Assembly: GCF_027409185.1 (NCBI RefSeq) | Contig: NC_084467.1 | Span: 17,970,501 to 18,034,500 of the forward strand | Origin: Cynocephalus volans | Lineage: Eukaryota; Chordata; Mammalia; Dermoptera; Cynocephalidae | Length of the DNA stretch: 64,000 nt | Direction of reading: 5' to 3' | Shown: one piece after another, positions 57,301 to 64,000 of the stretch | Layout: every line of letters begins with the position of its first letter | How positions within the stretch are numbered: the stretch's first letter is position 1 | Translations under genes and position numbers: made by a program | Notes under the pieces: generated by a model | The model's input: the letters and a program-made list of their open reading frames with translations, nothing else | Databases searched by the model: none | What the model was told of the DNA's origin: nothing

Positions 57301-59202
57301 TACCTTTGTATCTGGAAGTCTTACATGATTTCAAAAGTATCTTCCAGTTCTAGAATTTGGAGATCATAATGAAGCCATTTCTTTAATCATAATTTCCAAA
57401 GACCAGAAACAACCCCAAATGTCCCTCAATTGGTGAATAAATAGACAACTACGGCACATTCATACAATGAGATACAACTCAGCAATGGAAAGGAATGAAC
57501 TGATACACACAATAATGTGGATAAATCTCAAGTGCATTATGCTAAGGGAAATAAGCCAGACTCAAAGGCTACAGACCATATAATACCACTTATATAACAT
57601 TCTGGAAAATGCAAAACTAGAGGGACAGAAAACAACTCAATGGTTGCCTGTGGGTAGGGACAGGGGTAGACTACAGAAGAGCAGAAGGGAATTTGGGAGG
57701 TAATGGAACTGGTCTACGTCTTGACTGTGGCGTGTGTTACAGGACTGTGCACATTGGTCAAAATTCATAGAACTGTGTGAATTTTATTGCACGTAAATGA
57801 TACCTCAATTTTTATAAAATGAAGCTATTAAAGATCCCCAAAGCTTTAGCGCATCTCCACCTGAGTGTGGAAGGAGTGACACCAGACACGACTGTGCCTC
57901 AGCCACATAGGAGCAAATGGAGGGCTCTCTGGTATTGTCACGGGTTTGTATGGAAGATGCTTCCCTTTGAGCATGAGCTAAGAGCCACAGGGCCAGGGCC
58001 AGTGAGGGCACCCTGGTGGGAAGGCAGCCTAATCTCCTTTAACAGGTACCTATAGCATGACCAGGTATCCTCATCTCATTTTCAGGTGAAGAATGAAATT
58101 CAGAGCCATTGAATGACTGGCTGAGGTCATGGGCAGCAGATAGCAGAGCTGGGACTCGGGCTGTGTGCTGCGCACCACCCCACCCCACCCCACCTCAACA
58201 TGCAGCTGGGGCACCTCCTGTAGCTTTCCTAGGGGGCCCAGCTTCATGCCATGTCTGTCTCCAATCTCAGGATTTAATCCACAAGACCCGAAGGTGGGGT
58301 CGGTATTTACCCTCTAAGCTGCACACCAGGTGCTCACGTTTGGACATGAAGGAGACACAAGGAATCTCTCCCCTCTCCCTTCCCAGCTGGAAAGTGCTGG
58401 CAGGGAAAGGGCTCAGGAAGCGCCAGCCTCTTCCAAACCCCACCCATAACACGGTTGCCCAGGCCCTTCCCCGGAGGTCTGCAGCCCAGTCACCCTTGCC
58501 TTCTTTCCCCTTCCTCCATCCCACTCTGGAACAGCCCCTCTTTGTCCAGTCATTCATTCAGAACACAATCCCCGAGGGTCTGCTGTGTGCAGGCAACATC
58601 TGCCCCCTTGGAGCCGGCAGGACAGTGGCGTGGTCAGGAGAAGCAGGACTGCCGGATTCCAGCTCTGCCCTTACTAGCTTTGGACAAATAACCTCGCCTC
58701 TTTGGGTCTCAGTTTCCTTGTCTGCATAATGGGGATAACAAAAGTTCCTACACCTCACAGAGTTTAGGTGAGAGTCAATGAAATAATGCATGAGAAGCCC
58801 CTCGAAACCGGTAGCTAGAGTGGTTGCAGTCACTTCTCTGAGAGGGCTCCGGGGGCTGGAAGAGGCACGGATGAGCTCAGCCGGGGGCGGGGAGGAAAGC
58901 GACGTTGAGCAGGGAGTTGGGATGAGTTGGGGGCACTCCAAGCACAGGCCTGGAGATGCGAAAACAAAGAGGAGTAGTTTCTGGTTTGTGTTGAGAATTC
59001 AGTGAGTTAATGCATTTAAAACACTTAAAACTCTTCCTGGCCTACGGTGCAAGTTCTAGAAATGTTGGTGATGAGGACAAAGGTGCTGTGAGGTGACTTA
59101 GGCCAATGTTTAAGAGTCTCATGCTCTACCGACTGAGCTAGCCGGGCAACTTAGGCCAATGTTTAAAGGCTTCTTGGGGCTGTGCCTCACCTGGGTCTTC
59201 AT
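38399..59202 (-). CDS. LACTBL1: LACTBL1, beta-lactamase-like 1, membrane-anchored serine beta-lactamase/PBP-fold protein
   Basis: Six exons (50592-50727, 47920-48029, 46050-46207, 44797-45035, 40736-40841, 38399-39380) join in frame with matching split codons. With the candidate first exon at 59191-59202 they give 580 residues. Residues about 18-40 are a hydrophobic helix after a Lys/Arg-rich stretch (KVRKKW), suggesting a type II membrane protein with the enzyme-like domain outside the cytosol. The domain resembles class C beta-lactamases and the LACTB family: SISK at 142-145 fits the SxxK nucleophile motif, YST at 257-259 stands where YxN is expected, SGQMYSTPADLAKLA follows, and KDG at 396-398 stands where K/H-T-G is expected. 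No frameshift or internal stop is seen. The location next to EPHB2 and the sequence match human LACTBL1 as I remember it. Its physiological substrate is unknown to me, and the altered motifs make classical beta-lactamase activity uncertain. Confidence 0.9.
40290..40485 (+). mobile_element. L2 3' end, sense
   Basis: Has gagaatgcaagctccacaaa, ttgttcactgctgtatctc and aggtgttcaatacatgtc, then gatgaatgaa. Close to the LACTBL1 exon at 40736. Confidence 0.6.
40736..40841 (-). CDS. LACTBL1: LACTBL1 exon
   Basis: 106 nt with a tctttag acceptor and gtgag donor. It encodes LPRRLRSTSLLWRGSTQEAL and then SLLKDDVLVADPGT, with split codons at both ends (Gly before, Arg after). The segment DDVLVADPGTRCHYS matches the approach to the second catalytic motif in this fold. 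Confidence 0.88.
41320..42150 (-). mobile_element. L2 3' fragment in LACTBL1 intron
   Basis: One of the clearest copies: gtgccaaggactgttctagg, gcctcacagagatgaccctt, gtgcaaaggccctgaggc, cagccagtgtggctggag, atcttataaggcgctgtggg, gtggtgagaagtgttagtg, gctgagcaactggggg. Confidence 0.75.
43550..43700 (+). repeat. AT-rich simple repeat
   Basis: Runs of atat/tata/acat such as atatatatttatatataata at the start of an antisense L1. Confidence 0.7.
43979..44154 (-). mobile_element. tRNA-Ile-derived SINE, dimer, inside antisense L1
   Basis: Reverse complement of the dimer seen at 34328, with the poly(A) tail as a T run at its left end. L1 sequence continues on both sides (tcaaagggtatatac and attttaaattgtgatag). 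Confidence 0.85.
44797..45035 (-). CDS. LACTBL1: LACTBL1 exon with SxxK motif
   Basis: 239 nt with a tgtccag acceptor and gtgaga donor. The joined sequence reads MYR|ISSISKIFPVLMLYRLWEEG, which corresponds to the FRIGSVSKxF-type nucleophile motif of class C beta-lactamases, with Ser142 and Lys145 in the numbering used here. It continues DDPLERYASTFSINNPLG and ends in QLS plus the first base of a Gly codon. Confidence 0.92.
45325..45550 (+). repeat. MIR SINE in LACTBL1 intron
   Basis: Has tagctgtgtggccttgggca, tctgagattcagtttcatta and gcctggcaggtagtaaatg. Confidence 0.65.
46050..46207 (-). CDS. LACTBL1: LACTBL1 exon, start of beta-lactamase-like domain
   Basis: 158 nt with a ttacccccag acceptor and gtcagc donor. 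It encodes VDRVLRQAMSAPGLAAMSAV, VIHNDTVLWTGNFGKKNG and TPNEYTMYR. The 'helix then beta-strand with V(L/I)xxDxVxWxGxFG' pattern is the usual beginning of this enzyme fold. Phase 0 entry; the final Arg codon is split. Confidence 0.92.
46680..47105. repeat. Two MIR SINEs in opposite orientation
   Basis: A - strand copy (46680-46930: aatgtgccaagcatagcata, gatgagaaaattgagtctat) is followed by a + strand copy (46985-47105: gagcctcagtttcctcctct, cagtgcctggcacatacta). Confidence 0.6.
47490..47834 (+). mobile_element. L2 3' end, sense, in LACTBL1 intron
   Basis: Reads tttgcatgtgctgttccctc, cttcagaagccttccctgac, agtgcctagcacagagtagg and ends tgaatgaatgaatg. The L2 3' end is complete. Confidence 0.8.
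47920..48029 (-). CDS. LACTBL1: LACTBL1 exon, stalk between membrane helix and domain
   Basis: 110 nt with a cctccag acceptor and gtcagt donor. It encodes SLGPEVISAPVKMCPRYPEP and then VPLTHPLPVLKEALEK, a proline-rich linker leading into the first helix of the enzyme-like domain. The entering codon (G|GT, Gly) fits the preceding exon exactly. Confidence 0.88.
49088..49166 (+). mobile_element. tRNA-Ile-derived SINE, 5'-truncated monomer
   Basis: It has gtgttataacaccaaggtc and ccgtaccagccagctgcc followed by (aaat)n. The 5' third, including the A box, is missing. Confidence 0.75.
49360..49530. mobile_element. MER5-like hAT fragment
   Basis: Contains acctgggaatcttaaaatgc, gattcgattcagtgggt and cctcatttctaaccacctc, the internal pattern of MER5-type elements. 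Confidence 0.45.
50592..50727 (-). CDS. LACTBL1: LACTBL1 exon with transmembrane helix
   Basis: 136 nt with a ttgctcttgcag acceptor and gtgagt donor. It encodes AARLPSLLKVRKKW, the hydrophobic stretch VYATSCSLFFLLSVVMTG plus CFLW, then QYHLPKLKT. Basic residues before the helix favour a cytosolic N-terminus. An upstream GTG-initiated open frame runs into the pyrimidine tract and is not used as the start. Confidence 0.88.
51090..51250 (+). mobile_element. L2 3' fragment, sense
   Basis: Has atagaatgtgagctctacaa, gggtgggaccgc and cccggcacatgtttgtgga, followed by gtgaatg. Confidence 0.5.
51780..52355 (-). repeat. Two MIR SINEs, same orientation
   Basis: Copies at 51780-52010 (ccatgaggtaggtgctatta, caaggtcatacagctagttg) and 52100-52330 (cctcaaagcctgctcatgaa, gtgctcagagaggttaagtg). 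The first contains a SINE fragment. Confidence 0.6.
51806..51836 (-). mobile_element. tRNA-derived SINE, 3' fragment
   Basis: A T run and then ctggccagctggctggtac, the reverse complement of the end of the monomeric SINE. About 30 nt, inside a MIR. Confidence 0.5.
52960..53310 (-). repeat. MIR SINE containing a 96-bp tandem duplication
   Basis: Has gtgtgggacattattctaag, tacaagtgaggaaagagaga and ttaagtggcagagccaaatt. The middle is duplicated exactly (53035-53130 and 53131-53226). Confidence 0.7.
53035..53226 (+). repeat. Exact tandem duplication, 2 x 96 bp
   Basis: The unit beginning ctcataataaccctgtgat and ending attagcccaaagtca appears twice, identical as far as I can read, inside a MIR. 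Confidence 0.96.
53335..53845 (+). mobile_element. L1 3' fragment, sense
   Basis: Includes gcaaagtagccaaagagtgg, aaacaacccaaatatccatc, ggataaacaaaatgtggtat and ggtacatgaattcaataaat. A short A-rich insertion-like stretch lies at about 53478-53525. Confidence 0.75.
55277..55432 (-). mobile_element. GC-rich tRNA-derived SINE with 17-bp target-site duplication
   Basis: Reverse complement of the 32532/33114 subfamily, with a long T run at its left end. Exact direct repeats aaaacatgactatttta lie at 55260-55276 and 55433-55449. It landed at the junction of a MIR-like stretch and an antisense L1. Confidence 0.9.
55440..56060 (-). mobile_element. L1 remnant, antisense, split by a DNA transposon
   Basis: Reads ggagtgaaatttctgggtg-type text, ccaactgctctccaaaggtg and tttacttgttagagttccc. 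Interrupted at 55658-55876. Confidence 0.55.
55658..55876. mobile_element. Tigger/pogo-like DNA transposon remnant inside antisense L1
   Basis: Starts gtcatgcattgcttaacgac and ends with an approximate inverse (cattgttatgtggcccataatg). It contains cctaaggctatatgatatag and aatcttatgggaccact, typical of a common primate/mammal DNA transposon. L1 text resumes after it. Confidence 0.5.
56060..56250 (+). repeat. MIR SINE
   Basis: Has aactcagacatttaccagct, tgtttcctcacctgtaaaaa and aaggattaaatgagttaata. Confidence 0.65.
56260..56520 (-). mobile_element. L1 remnant, antisense
   Basis: Has ttttggttattgtacaaggt, agggatccaattttat and agccatttattaaatg, the antisense of a well-known L1 ORF2 stretch. A CA/TG-rich run lies inside. 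Confidence 0.5.
56750..57110 (+). mobile_element. L2 3' region, sense
   Basis: Has ctttgcacctgccattccct, gtgaagccttcccattctcc and ttgcactggtcacactggct. Diverged but in L2 order. Confidence 0.6.
57385..57825 (+). mobile_element. L1 3' fragment, sense
   Basis: Has aacaaccccaaatgtccctc, gagatacaactcagcaatgg, gccagactcaaaggctacag and caatggttgcctgtgggta. Same L1 region as 53335 and 36780. Confidence 0.75.
58630..58800 (+). repeat. MIR SINE
   Basis: Has gattccagctctgcccttac, gtctcagtttccttgtctgc and ataatggggataacaaaagt. Confidence 0.65.
59112..59147 (-). pseudogene. Retroposed 5' half of tRNA-Lys(CTT), tailless, with target-site duplication
   Basis: On the - strand the 36 nt from 59147 down to 59112 equal, as I remember the gene, positions 1-36 of tRNA-Lys(CTT). 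They start gcccggctagctcagtcgg and stop exactly after the anticodon. The D-arm and A box are complete, and no 3' half or poly(A) is present. It is flanked by a perfect 16-bp direct repeat, acttaggccaatgttt (59096-59111 and 59149-59164), with one extra base at the tRNA 5' end. The - strand target reads cttt/aaac, like an L1 endonuclease site. It fits the described class of tailless retropseudogenes. Confidence 0.85.
59191..59202 (-). CDS. LACTBL1: Candidate LACTBL1 first coding exon (M-K-T-Q)
   Basis: On the - strand, ATGAAGACCCAG is followed directly by a strong donor gtgagg and is in phase 0, which is what the next exon at 50727 needs. The start context has A at -3. Joining gives MKTQAARLPSLLK. 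A possible acceptor (ccgcttgcag) lies about 45 nt upstream, so this could be an internal exon with a non-coding leader. The intron would be 8.5 kb. No transcript evidence; other first exons are possible. Confidence 0.35.
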
Positions 59203-59426
59203 TCTCTCCCAGGCATGGAAGATTCCAGCTTCTTGAGGATCCAGGTCTGCACCCCTGCAAGCGGGAAACTGAGTCAGAGGAGTGAAGGCCAAAAGAAATC
59301 CTGGGGGGCTGCAAAAGAGAAGAGGGGACAGAGAAATGCTAGAAAACAAGGAGGGTAGATGAGGACGGGGGAAGCAACACACATTCACCTGGCTCCACCT
59401 CCAAGGCAGGCTCGGAAACCCCTGTG

Positions 59427-59535
59427 AGGGTGACCCTCTGTTTCAGTTTGTCCAGGACTGTCCTGATTTTAGCACTAAGTCTCACACTCCCAGAAACCCC
59501 TCAGTCCTGGGTAAACCAGGACAGTTGGTCACCCT
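59427..59535. mobile_element. Short inverted-repeat element (MITE-like)
   Basis: Begins agggtgacc and ends ggtcaccct. The inner parts also pair (gtttgtccaggactg with cagtcctgggtaaacc), giving an imperfect terminal inverted repeat of about 34 bp. Probably an hAT-type non-autonomous element; family not identified. Confidence 0.55.
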
Positions 59536-60389
59536 ACCTGCCCCTGCCTCTGATTCCAGCTCCTTTTTTCCCCTCCAGCCTGCTCTGGGGGCCCCTCAGA
59601 AACAACCCTGTCAGGCCCCAGGGCTCTTGGCCACAACTTACCCTCTTCCAGAAGGCTCAGGTCCCGCGACAGCAGGGCAGTGCCTCCAGGAGTCCCCTGT
59701 GTTTCAGGAGACAGGAATGGCTTCCTGGGCTCTGAGACACAGGCTCTGCCCAGGCTCCCCAGGGGCCGGCAGATGTGGTGCCTAATTTCCCCAGCACTAA
59801 TCCCTCTGAGTGCCCTCTGCCACAGGGATTAGTTGCTGGGGTCCCTGAGCAGCAGGGAAGGAGGGCACATCTGTCAGAGAATGTTGGGCAGTTCCATGTG
59901 ACCTAAAATGCTTCAGGCTGGTGGGCAAAGGACACTCTCTCCAAAAGGCGGGCTGCCAGGGTCCAGCCTCTGTCCTCCACGCCAGCTCCTCAGGCACCTC
60001 TGAGGAACGCAGGTCTCCAAGAAACACAGTATGAGGACCACTGGGGCCAGCCTAGTTATTAAATATTCAGATAACCTAGGTTCAAGTCCCAGTCCTGTCA
60101 CTGCTTGTGTGACCCTGGGGAAATCTGTAAAATGGGGATAATAATACTCAGTTAGTGTGAGGATTAAATTACAATGTGATTGTAAAGCAAGTAGCCCAGG
60201 GCCTGGCACCTAGTAAGGTTAAGGGCTCCATAAAGGTTCGCTTCATGTCATGATTTGGTTTTTATGCCAATCTTCTACCTGGCCCCTGTGGCAGATATCA
60301 TATGTTTCTCAGTAAACATTCTAAGAATGTCACATCTATTGGTTCTAGTTGGCCCAAAAGATAAAAATATTTGCCATGTTGGCACTAGA

Positions 60390-60710
60390 TAAGGCTGAGC
60401 ATTGGAATTACCTGGGGTACTTTTAAAAACCACTGGCATCTGTGTCCCACCCCAGAGATCCCCAAGGGTGTAGCCTGGATGTCATGATTTTTTTTTTTTT
60501 TTTTTTTGTCGTTTTTTCGTGACCGGCACTCAGCCAGTGAGTGCACCGGTCAGTCCTATATAGGATCCGAACCCGCGACGGGAGCGTCGCCGCGCTGCCA
60601 GCGCAGCACTCTACCAAGTGCGCCACGGGCTCGGCCCTGGATGTCATGATTTTTGAAGGTTCCTCTGTGATTTCACTGTGAGGCCAAGGTTGAGAACCAT
60701 TGCCCCAGAC
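60390..60710. mobile_element. MER5-like hAT element, split by a SINE
   Basis: Has gcattggaattacctggggt before and ttgagaaccattg after the SINE at 60490-60636. Both ends match the MER5A pattern as I remember it. Confidence 0.55.
60490..60636 (-). mobile_element. GC-rich tRNA-derived SINE inserted into a MER5-like element
   Basis: Same subfamily as 55277. Flanked by ctggatgtcatgattttt on both sides; on either side sequence of an hAT/MER5A type continues. Confidence 0.88.
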
Positions 60711-60734
60711 CACTAAGTCTACAACTTAACTGTG

Positions 60735-60880
60735 TGCAGGAGCATCCTGGGGATCATTCTAAACTACAGGCTCTTAGCCAGTGGGTTGGGGTAGCACCTG
60801 AAAGTCTACATTTCTAACAAGCTCCCAGGTGACATCGATGCTGGTCCAAGGACCACACTTTGAGGAGCAAGGCTCTTCTG
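60735..60880 (-). mobile_element. MER5A-like hAT element
   Basis: Reads agcatcctggggatcattc, tctacatttctaacaagctc and ccaaggaccacactttgagg; the last part is the reverse complement of the usual ctcaaagtgtggtcc start. Confidence 0.6.
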
Positions 60881-61929
60881 CAATTTGTGAACCACGCCAC
60901 ATCGTTATCTCAATAAAGCCTCATAATTGACTCACAGCCCCCCCACTCCCCCACCCTCCCCCTAATGGACAGGGCTTGAATTATTACCTCCTTTTACTGA
61001 TGCGCAGGGTCGGGCATGTGCATGGGTAGAAGTGAGCCTTCTGGGTCTTCTTCTGTAGCCCCCGTGGCCAAAAATCTGAGTGATTTTGTTCAAACTCTAC
61101 ATTGTGTGGCTGGCGAAACAGGCTCAGAGAGGGCAAATGACTCTCCAAGGTCACACAGCAAGTGCAGTGACAGCAGTAGACAGGACCCAGGTCTTTTCCA
61201 TTATACCTGGCTGCTTGGTTAATCTTCAGGGCAGCTCAGAGCCATTGGGCAGCTGCTCTGGGGCACAGACTGAGTGTTGACAACATAACACATAGGGTGC
61301 TCAGTGCTTTTTCTGTATGTCCTTTGGTCTGCACAACCTACCAGTTGGGTTCTATTCTGTCCCCACTTTCCGTCGGAGGAAACTGATGCTCCAAGAACTG
61401 AAACCCGCAGGGAGTGGCGGGACTGGGATTTAGACCCAAGAGTCCTTTTGTTCCCCAGAGGCTAACGCGCCTCTCCTGTTATCTTTCCATCCCACTATGA
61501 GGCAAGGACCACATCTCAGCCAGCTGCTCAGCTCCTCGCTTGCACTTGCCCCAGCTCCCAATGCCCCAGTTCCCACCGCGGAGGTGAGTGAGCCCTGTCC
61601 CAACCAAATTCAGCCGGGCAGGAATCCACAGTATGTCATACAGCAAGATGGCCACACGGGAGCAGTATGTGCCCATGTGTAAAATCTCCCGGCCCAGCCT
61701 GCGCTTCCAAGTCTAAAGGACAATTCACTTGAGTGCTTCTCTTCCTCCAGGCCCTTGACCGTGGGCTTTCCACCCATAAACCAAGATAATCCCCGACAAC
61801 AGCCCTGTGAGGGAGGGATTATTTATCCTCTTTATAGATGAGAGACTATGTTAGTCCTTTGCTTAAATAACCTTCCATCAGTGCCCTCGGCTCTTCAGAA
61901 AAATTCAAAATCTTTACCTGCAATAGCCT

Positions 61930-62180
61930 AAACCGTACCCAGTAGACCCTTGAGTTGAACTGCTGAAGTTCGAATCCCAGCTCCACCACTTTTTACTTAT
62001 GTGACTTCGGTTGGTTTTCTTGGCTTCTCTTGGACCTCAGTGTGCTCATCTGTAAAATGGGGTAATGAAGTAGAATCTACCCCTCTGGGGTGGGAGTGAG
62101 GGCCACATGATGTAAGACACCTAAAGCTCGCAGTTCGGTGGCTGGCATGCAACAAATATGAGTCACTGTTATTACCATTA
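61930..62180 (+). repeat. MIR SINE
   Basis: Has gttcgaatcccagctccacc, gacctcagtgtgctcatctg and gtggctggcatgcaacaaat. Confidence 0.65.
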
Positions 62181-62319
62181 GTCTCACTGCCCCCTCCTCC
62201 CAGGGGAGAAATTAATTGTCGTCACCTTCAGCGTCAGGACTGTCAAGAAAGGACAAATTAAACTCTAAAAAGGAAAATGTCCCCCCTAAAGGACATATGA
62301 AGATCCTCAGCATTGATTC

Positions 62320-63990
62320 ACTAATTCATCCATCCGTTGACTTACCCATTGAGTCATTCAGCGGACACTTATTGAGGATCTGCCATTTGCCAGGCCTCAC
62401 ACTTGTGTCGGCGGCGGGGAGGACACAATGGCATAGTAGACACAGTAACAGATCTGCACTGTCAACACACGGTCGGTGAGCACCTACTCAGTGCTAGGCA
62501 CTGTTCTAGGTGCTTCCAACATATCAGTGAACGACATTGACAAAGATCGCTGGCCTCACAGAGCCTGTCTTCTAGCAGGGGCAACATAATAGATAAGTCC
62601 AATGGTATATTAGAAAGTGATACATGCTGTGGAGAGGGGTAGATTGTAGTGTTAAATGAGGTGTCAGGACGGGTCTCATTGAGAGAGAATGTTTACCAAA
62701 CCACGCAGAGGAAGTAAGGGAGTTAGCCATGGACAACAGAGGAAGAGTGTTCTTGGTCGGGGAACAGCCGGTGCAGAGGCCTCAGGTGAGAGTGAGCCCA
62801 GCATGTTAAAGGAAAAGCAAGGAGGCCAGCAGCTGGAGCCGACTAAGTGAGGCACAGAGTGGTAGGAAAGGTCTGGAAGTAATGGGAGGCCACGTCGTGT
62901 AGAACCTTCTAGGCCCCAGGAAGGACTTTGCCTCTCCCTCTAATGAGATGGTAGCCTTTGCAGAGTTTGAGGAATAGCATGGTGTATTAGTCCATTTCTG
63001 TTGCTTATAACAAATTACCTGGAACTGGGTAATTTAGAAAGAAAACAAGATTTATTGCTTCCAGTTTCTGAAGCTGGGAAGTCCAAAGCCCATTTGGTGG
63101 TGGTGACAGTGACCCGGGAGTCTCATTGCAAGATGGTGGAAGCAGAGAGATCAGAGCCAGAGAGCATGCGCGAGAGAGAGACAGACTCTCTTCTCTCTTC
63201 TTTTAAGGCCCTCAGAACCACTCCCTGATCAACATTTTTAATCCATTCACTACAGCATAGTCCTATGACCCAATCACCTCTTCAAGGCCCCACATTTCAA
63301 TTACCGTAATAGGATTTCCCACCCTCTTAACAATCACAGTGGGGGCCTAGTTTCTGATACATAAAACTTGGAGGACACAATTCAAGCTTCAGTGAGTTTG
63401 CGGGGGACATAATTCAATCCACTACACATGGCCTGACTCCCATTTATAAAGGAGCACTCTGGCTTCTGTGCTGAGAAGTGACTAGAAGGCGGGGGTGGGG
63501 GCAGAGATGCCAATTAAAAGACTGCCCCACTTGCTCAGGTGAGAAATGGTGACAGCTTGGACCGGCAGCCAAGGTGGTGAGAATGTGTCAGGTTCTGGAT
63601 GTACTTTGAAGGTATGGCTAAGAGGATTTACTGATGAATTGGAGTTGGGTATGAGAGAAAGAAAGGAGAGGAGTTGGGAATAGCTCCACAGTTTCCGGTC
63701 TGAGCAACTGGAAAGAGGGGGGCTGACTTTTACTGTGAGATGGGGCACCTGCGTGGGGGTGGGAGGATTGGAGAGGAGGGTCAAGAGTTCCAGATTGGCC
63801 ACGTTAATTTTGAGATGTCTGAATGATGGTATGAAAGTAGACAGTTGGACATCTATACAGAGCTGAGAGGTCTGTATCAAAGATGTAATTTAGGAAGTCA
63901 TCAGTATGTAGCAGTAGATGGCATTTAAAGCCATCACCAGGTGGATGAGATGGAGAAAAGATGGGATCTGAGGACTGAGCTCAGAAGTCC
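62320..63990 (-). mobile_element. L2 3' region, split by an LTR
   Basis: Two parts, 62320-62982 and 63432-63990, around the LTR. Order of L2 antisense blocks is kept: gtgctaggcactgttctagg, ggtgcagaggcctcaggtg, ggccacgtcgtgtagaacc, ggagcactctggcttctgtg, gtctgagcaactggaaag. Confidence 0.75.
62983..63426 (+). mobile_element. LTR (MaLR/ERVL type) with 5-bp target duplication, inside L2
   Basis: From tgtattagtccatttctg to caatccactaca, TG...CA ends, flanked by catgg (62978-62982 and 63427-63431). The host L2 resumes on both sides. Non-coding. Confidence 0.8.
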
Positions 63991-64000
63991 AGGAGATGTG

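Larger units (their letters stand above)
50728..59190 (-). other. LACTBL1: Putative LACTBL1 intron 1
   Basis: About 8.5 kb filled by MIR, L2 and L1 fragments, one SINE (55277), a DNA transposon remnant, the 96-bp tandem duplication and the tRNA half at 59112. The stretch 57830-58630 is unique without a recognised gene. Confidence 0.45.
59203..62319. other. Upstream flank of LACTBL1
   Basis: No gene or clear promoter element recognised. MITE at 59427, MIR at about 60060-60240, MER5 elements at 60390 and 60735, a SINE at 60490, MIR-like stretches at 61080-61210 and 61300-61450. No TATA box or CpG island was identified. Confidence 0.6.

Overview
The window is mammalian nuclear DNA. It has split genes with GT-AG introns, long non-coding stretches, and dense MIR, L2, L1, MaLR/ERVL-type LTR and hAT repeats. 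No Alu, rodent B1/B2, carnivore or ruminant SINE was seen. The young SINEs are tRNA-Ile-like monomers and dimers with poly(A) tails, plus a GC-rich relative of the dimer. I know such tRNA-Ile-only SINEs as the CYN family of colugos (Dermoptera), so a colugo is my best guess. A bat or another lineage with similar tRNA SINEs cannot be excluded from sequence alone.

Layout. 1-6348 is an EPHB2 intron. 6349-13097 holds the last seven coding exons of EPHB2 on the + strand: juxtamembrane segment, complete tyrosine kinase domain, SAM domain and PDZ-binding tail. The 3' UTR follows, with a poly(A) signal at 14802. 14830-38398 is intergenic: mostly unique sequence to about 20 kb, then L2, MIR and LTR elements, a CTCF-like site near 27.29 kb, and a nested L1 block from about 32.0 to 38.17 kb. 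38399 to about 59202 holds LACTBL1 on the - strand, a membrane-anchored member of the serine beta-lactamase/penicillin-binding-protein fold. Six exons are linked here by matching splice phases, and a candidate first exon lies near 59.2 kb. 59.2-64 kb is repeat-rich upstream flank in which I recognise no gene.

The two genes converge: their 3' ends face each other across about 23.6 kb. This matches the EPHB2-LACTBL1 order I know from human chromosome 1p36. Nothing suggests that they work together. EphB2 is an ephrin receptor kinase. LACTBL1 is a poorly characterised protein whose beta-lactamase motifs are only partly kept.

No bacterial-style system, CRISPR array or unknown multigene locus is present. 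The observations most worth a second look are: a retroposed 5' half of tRNA-Lys(CTT) flanked by a target-site duplication; the altered second and third catalytic motifs of LACTBL1; the alternative EPHB2 C-terminus; a 78-bp mariner-like MITE inside a MIR; two exact tandem duplications (58 bp and 96 bp); and an L1 that appears to carry an unusually long target-site duplication. Exon boundaries are exact readings. Most repeat boundaries are estimates by eye, and family names come from memory of consensus sequences.
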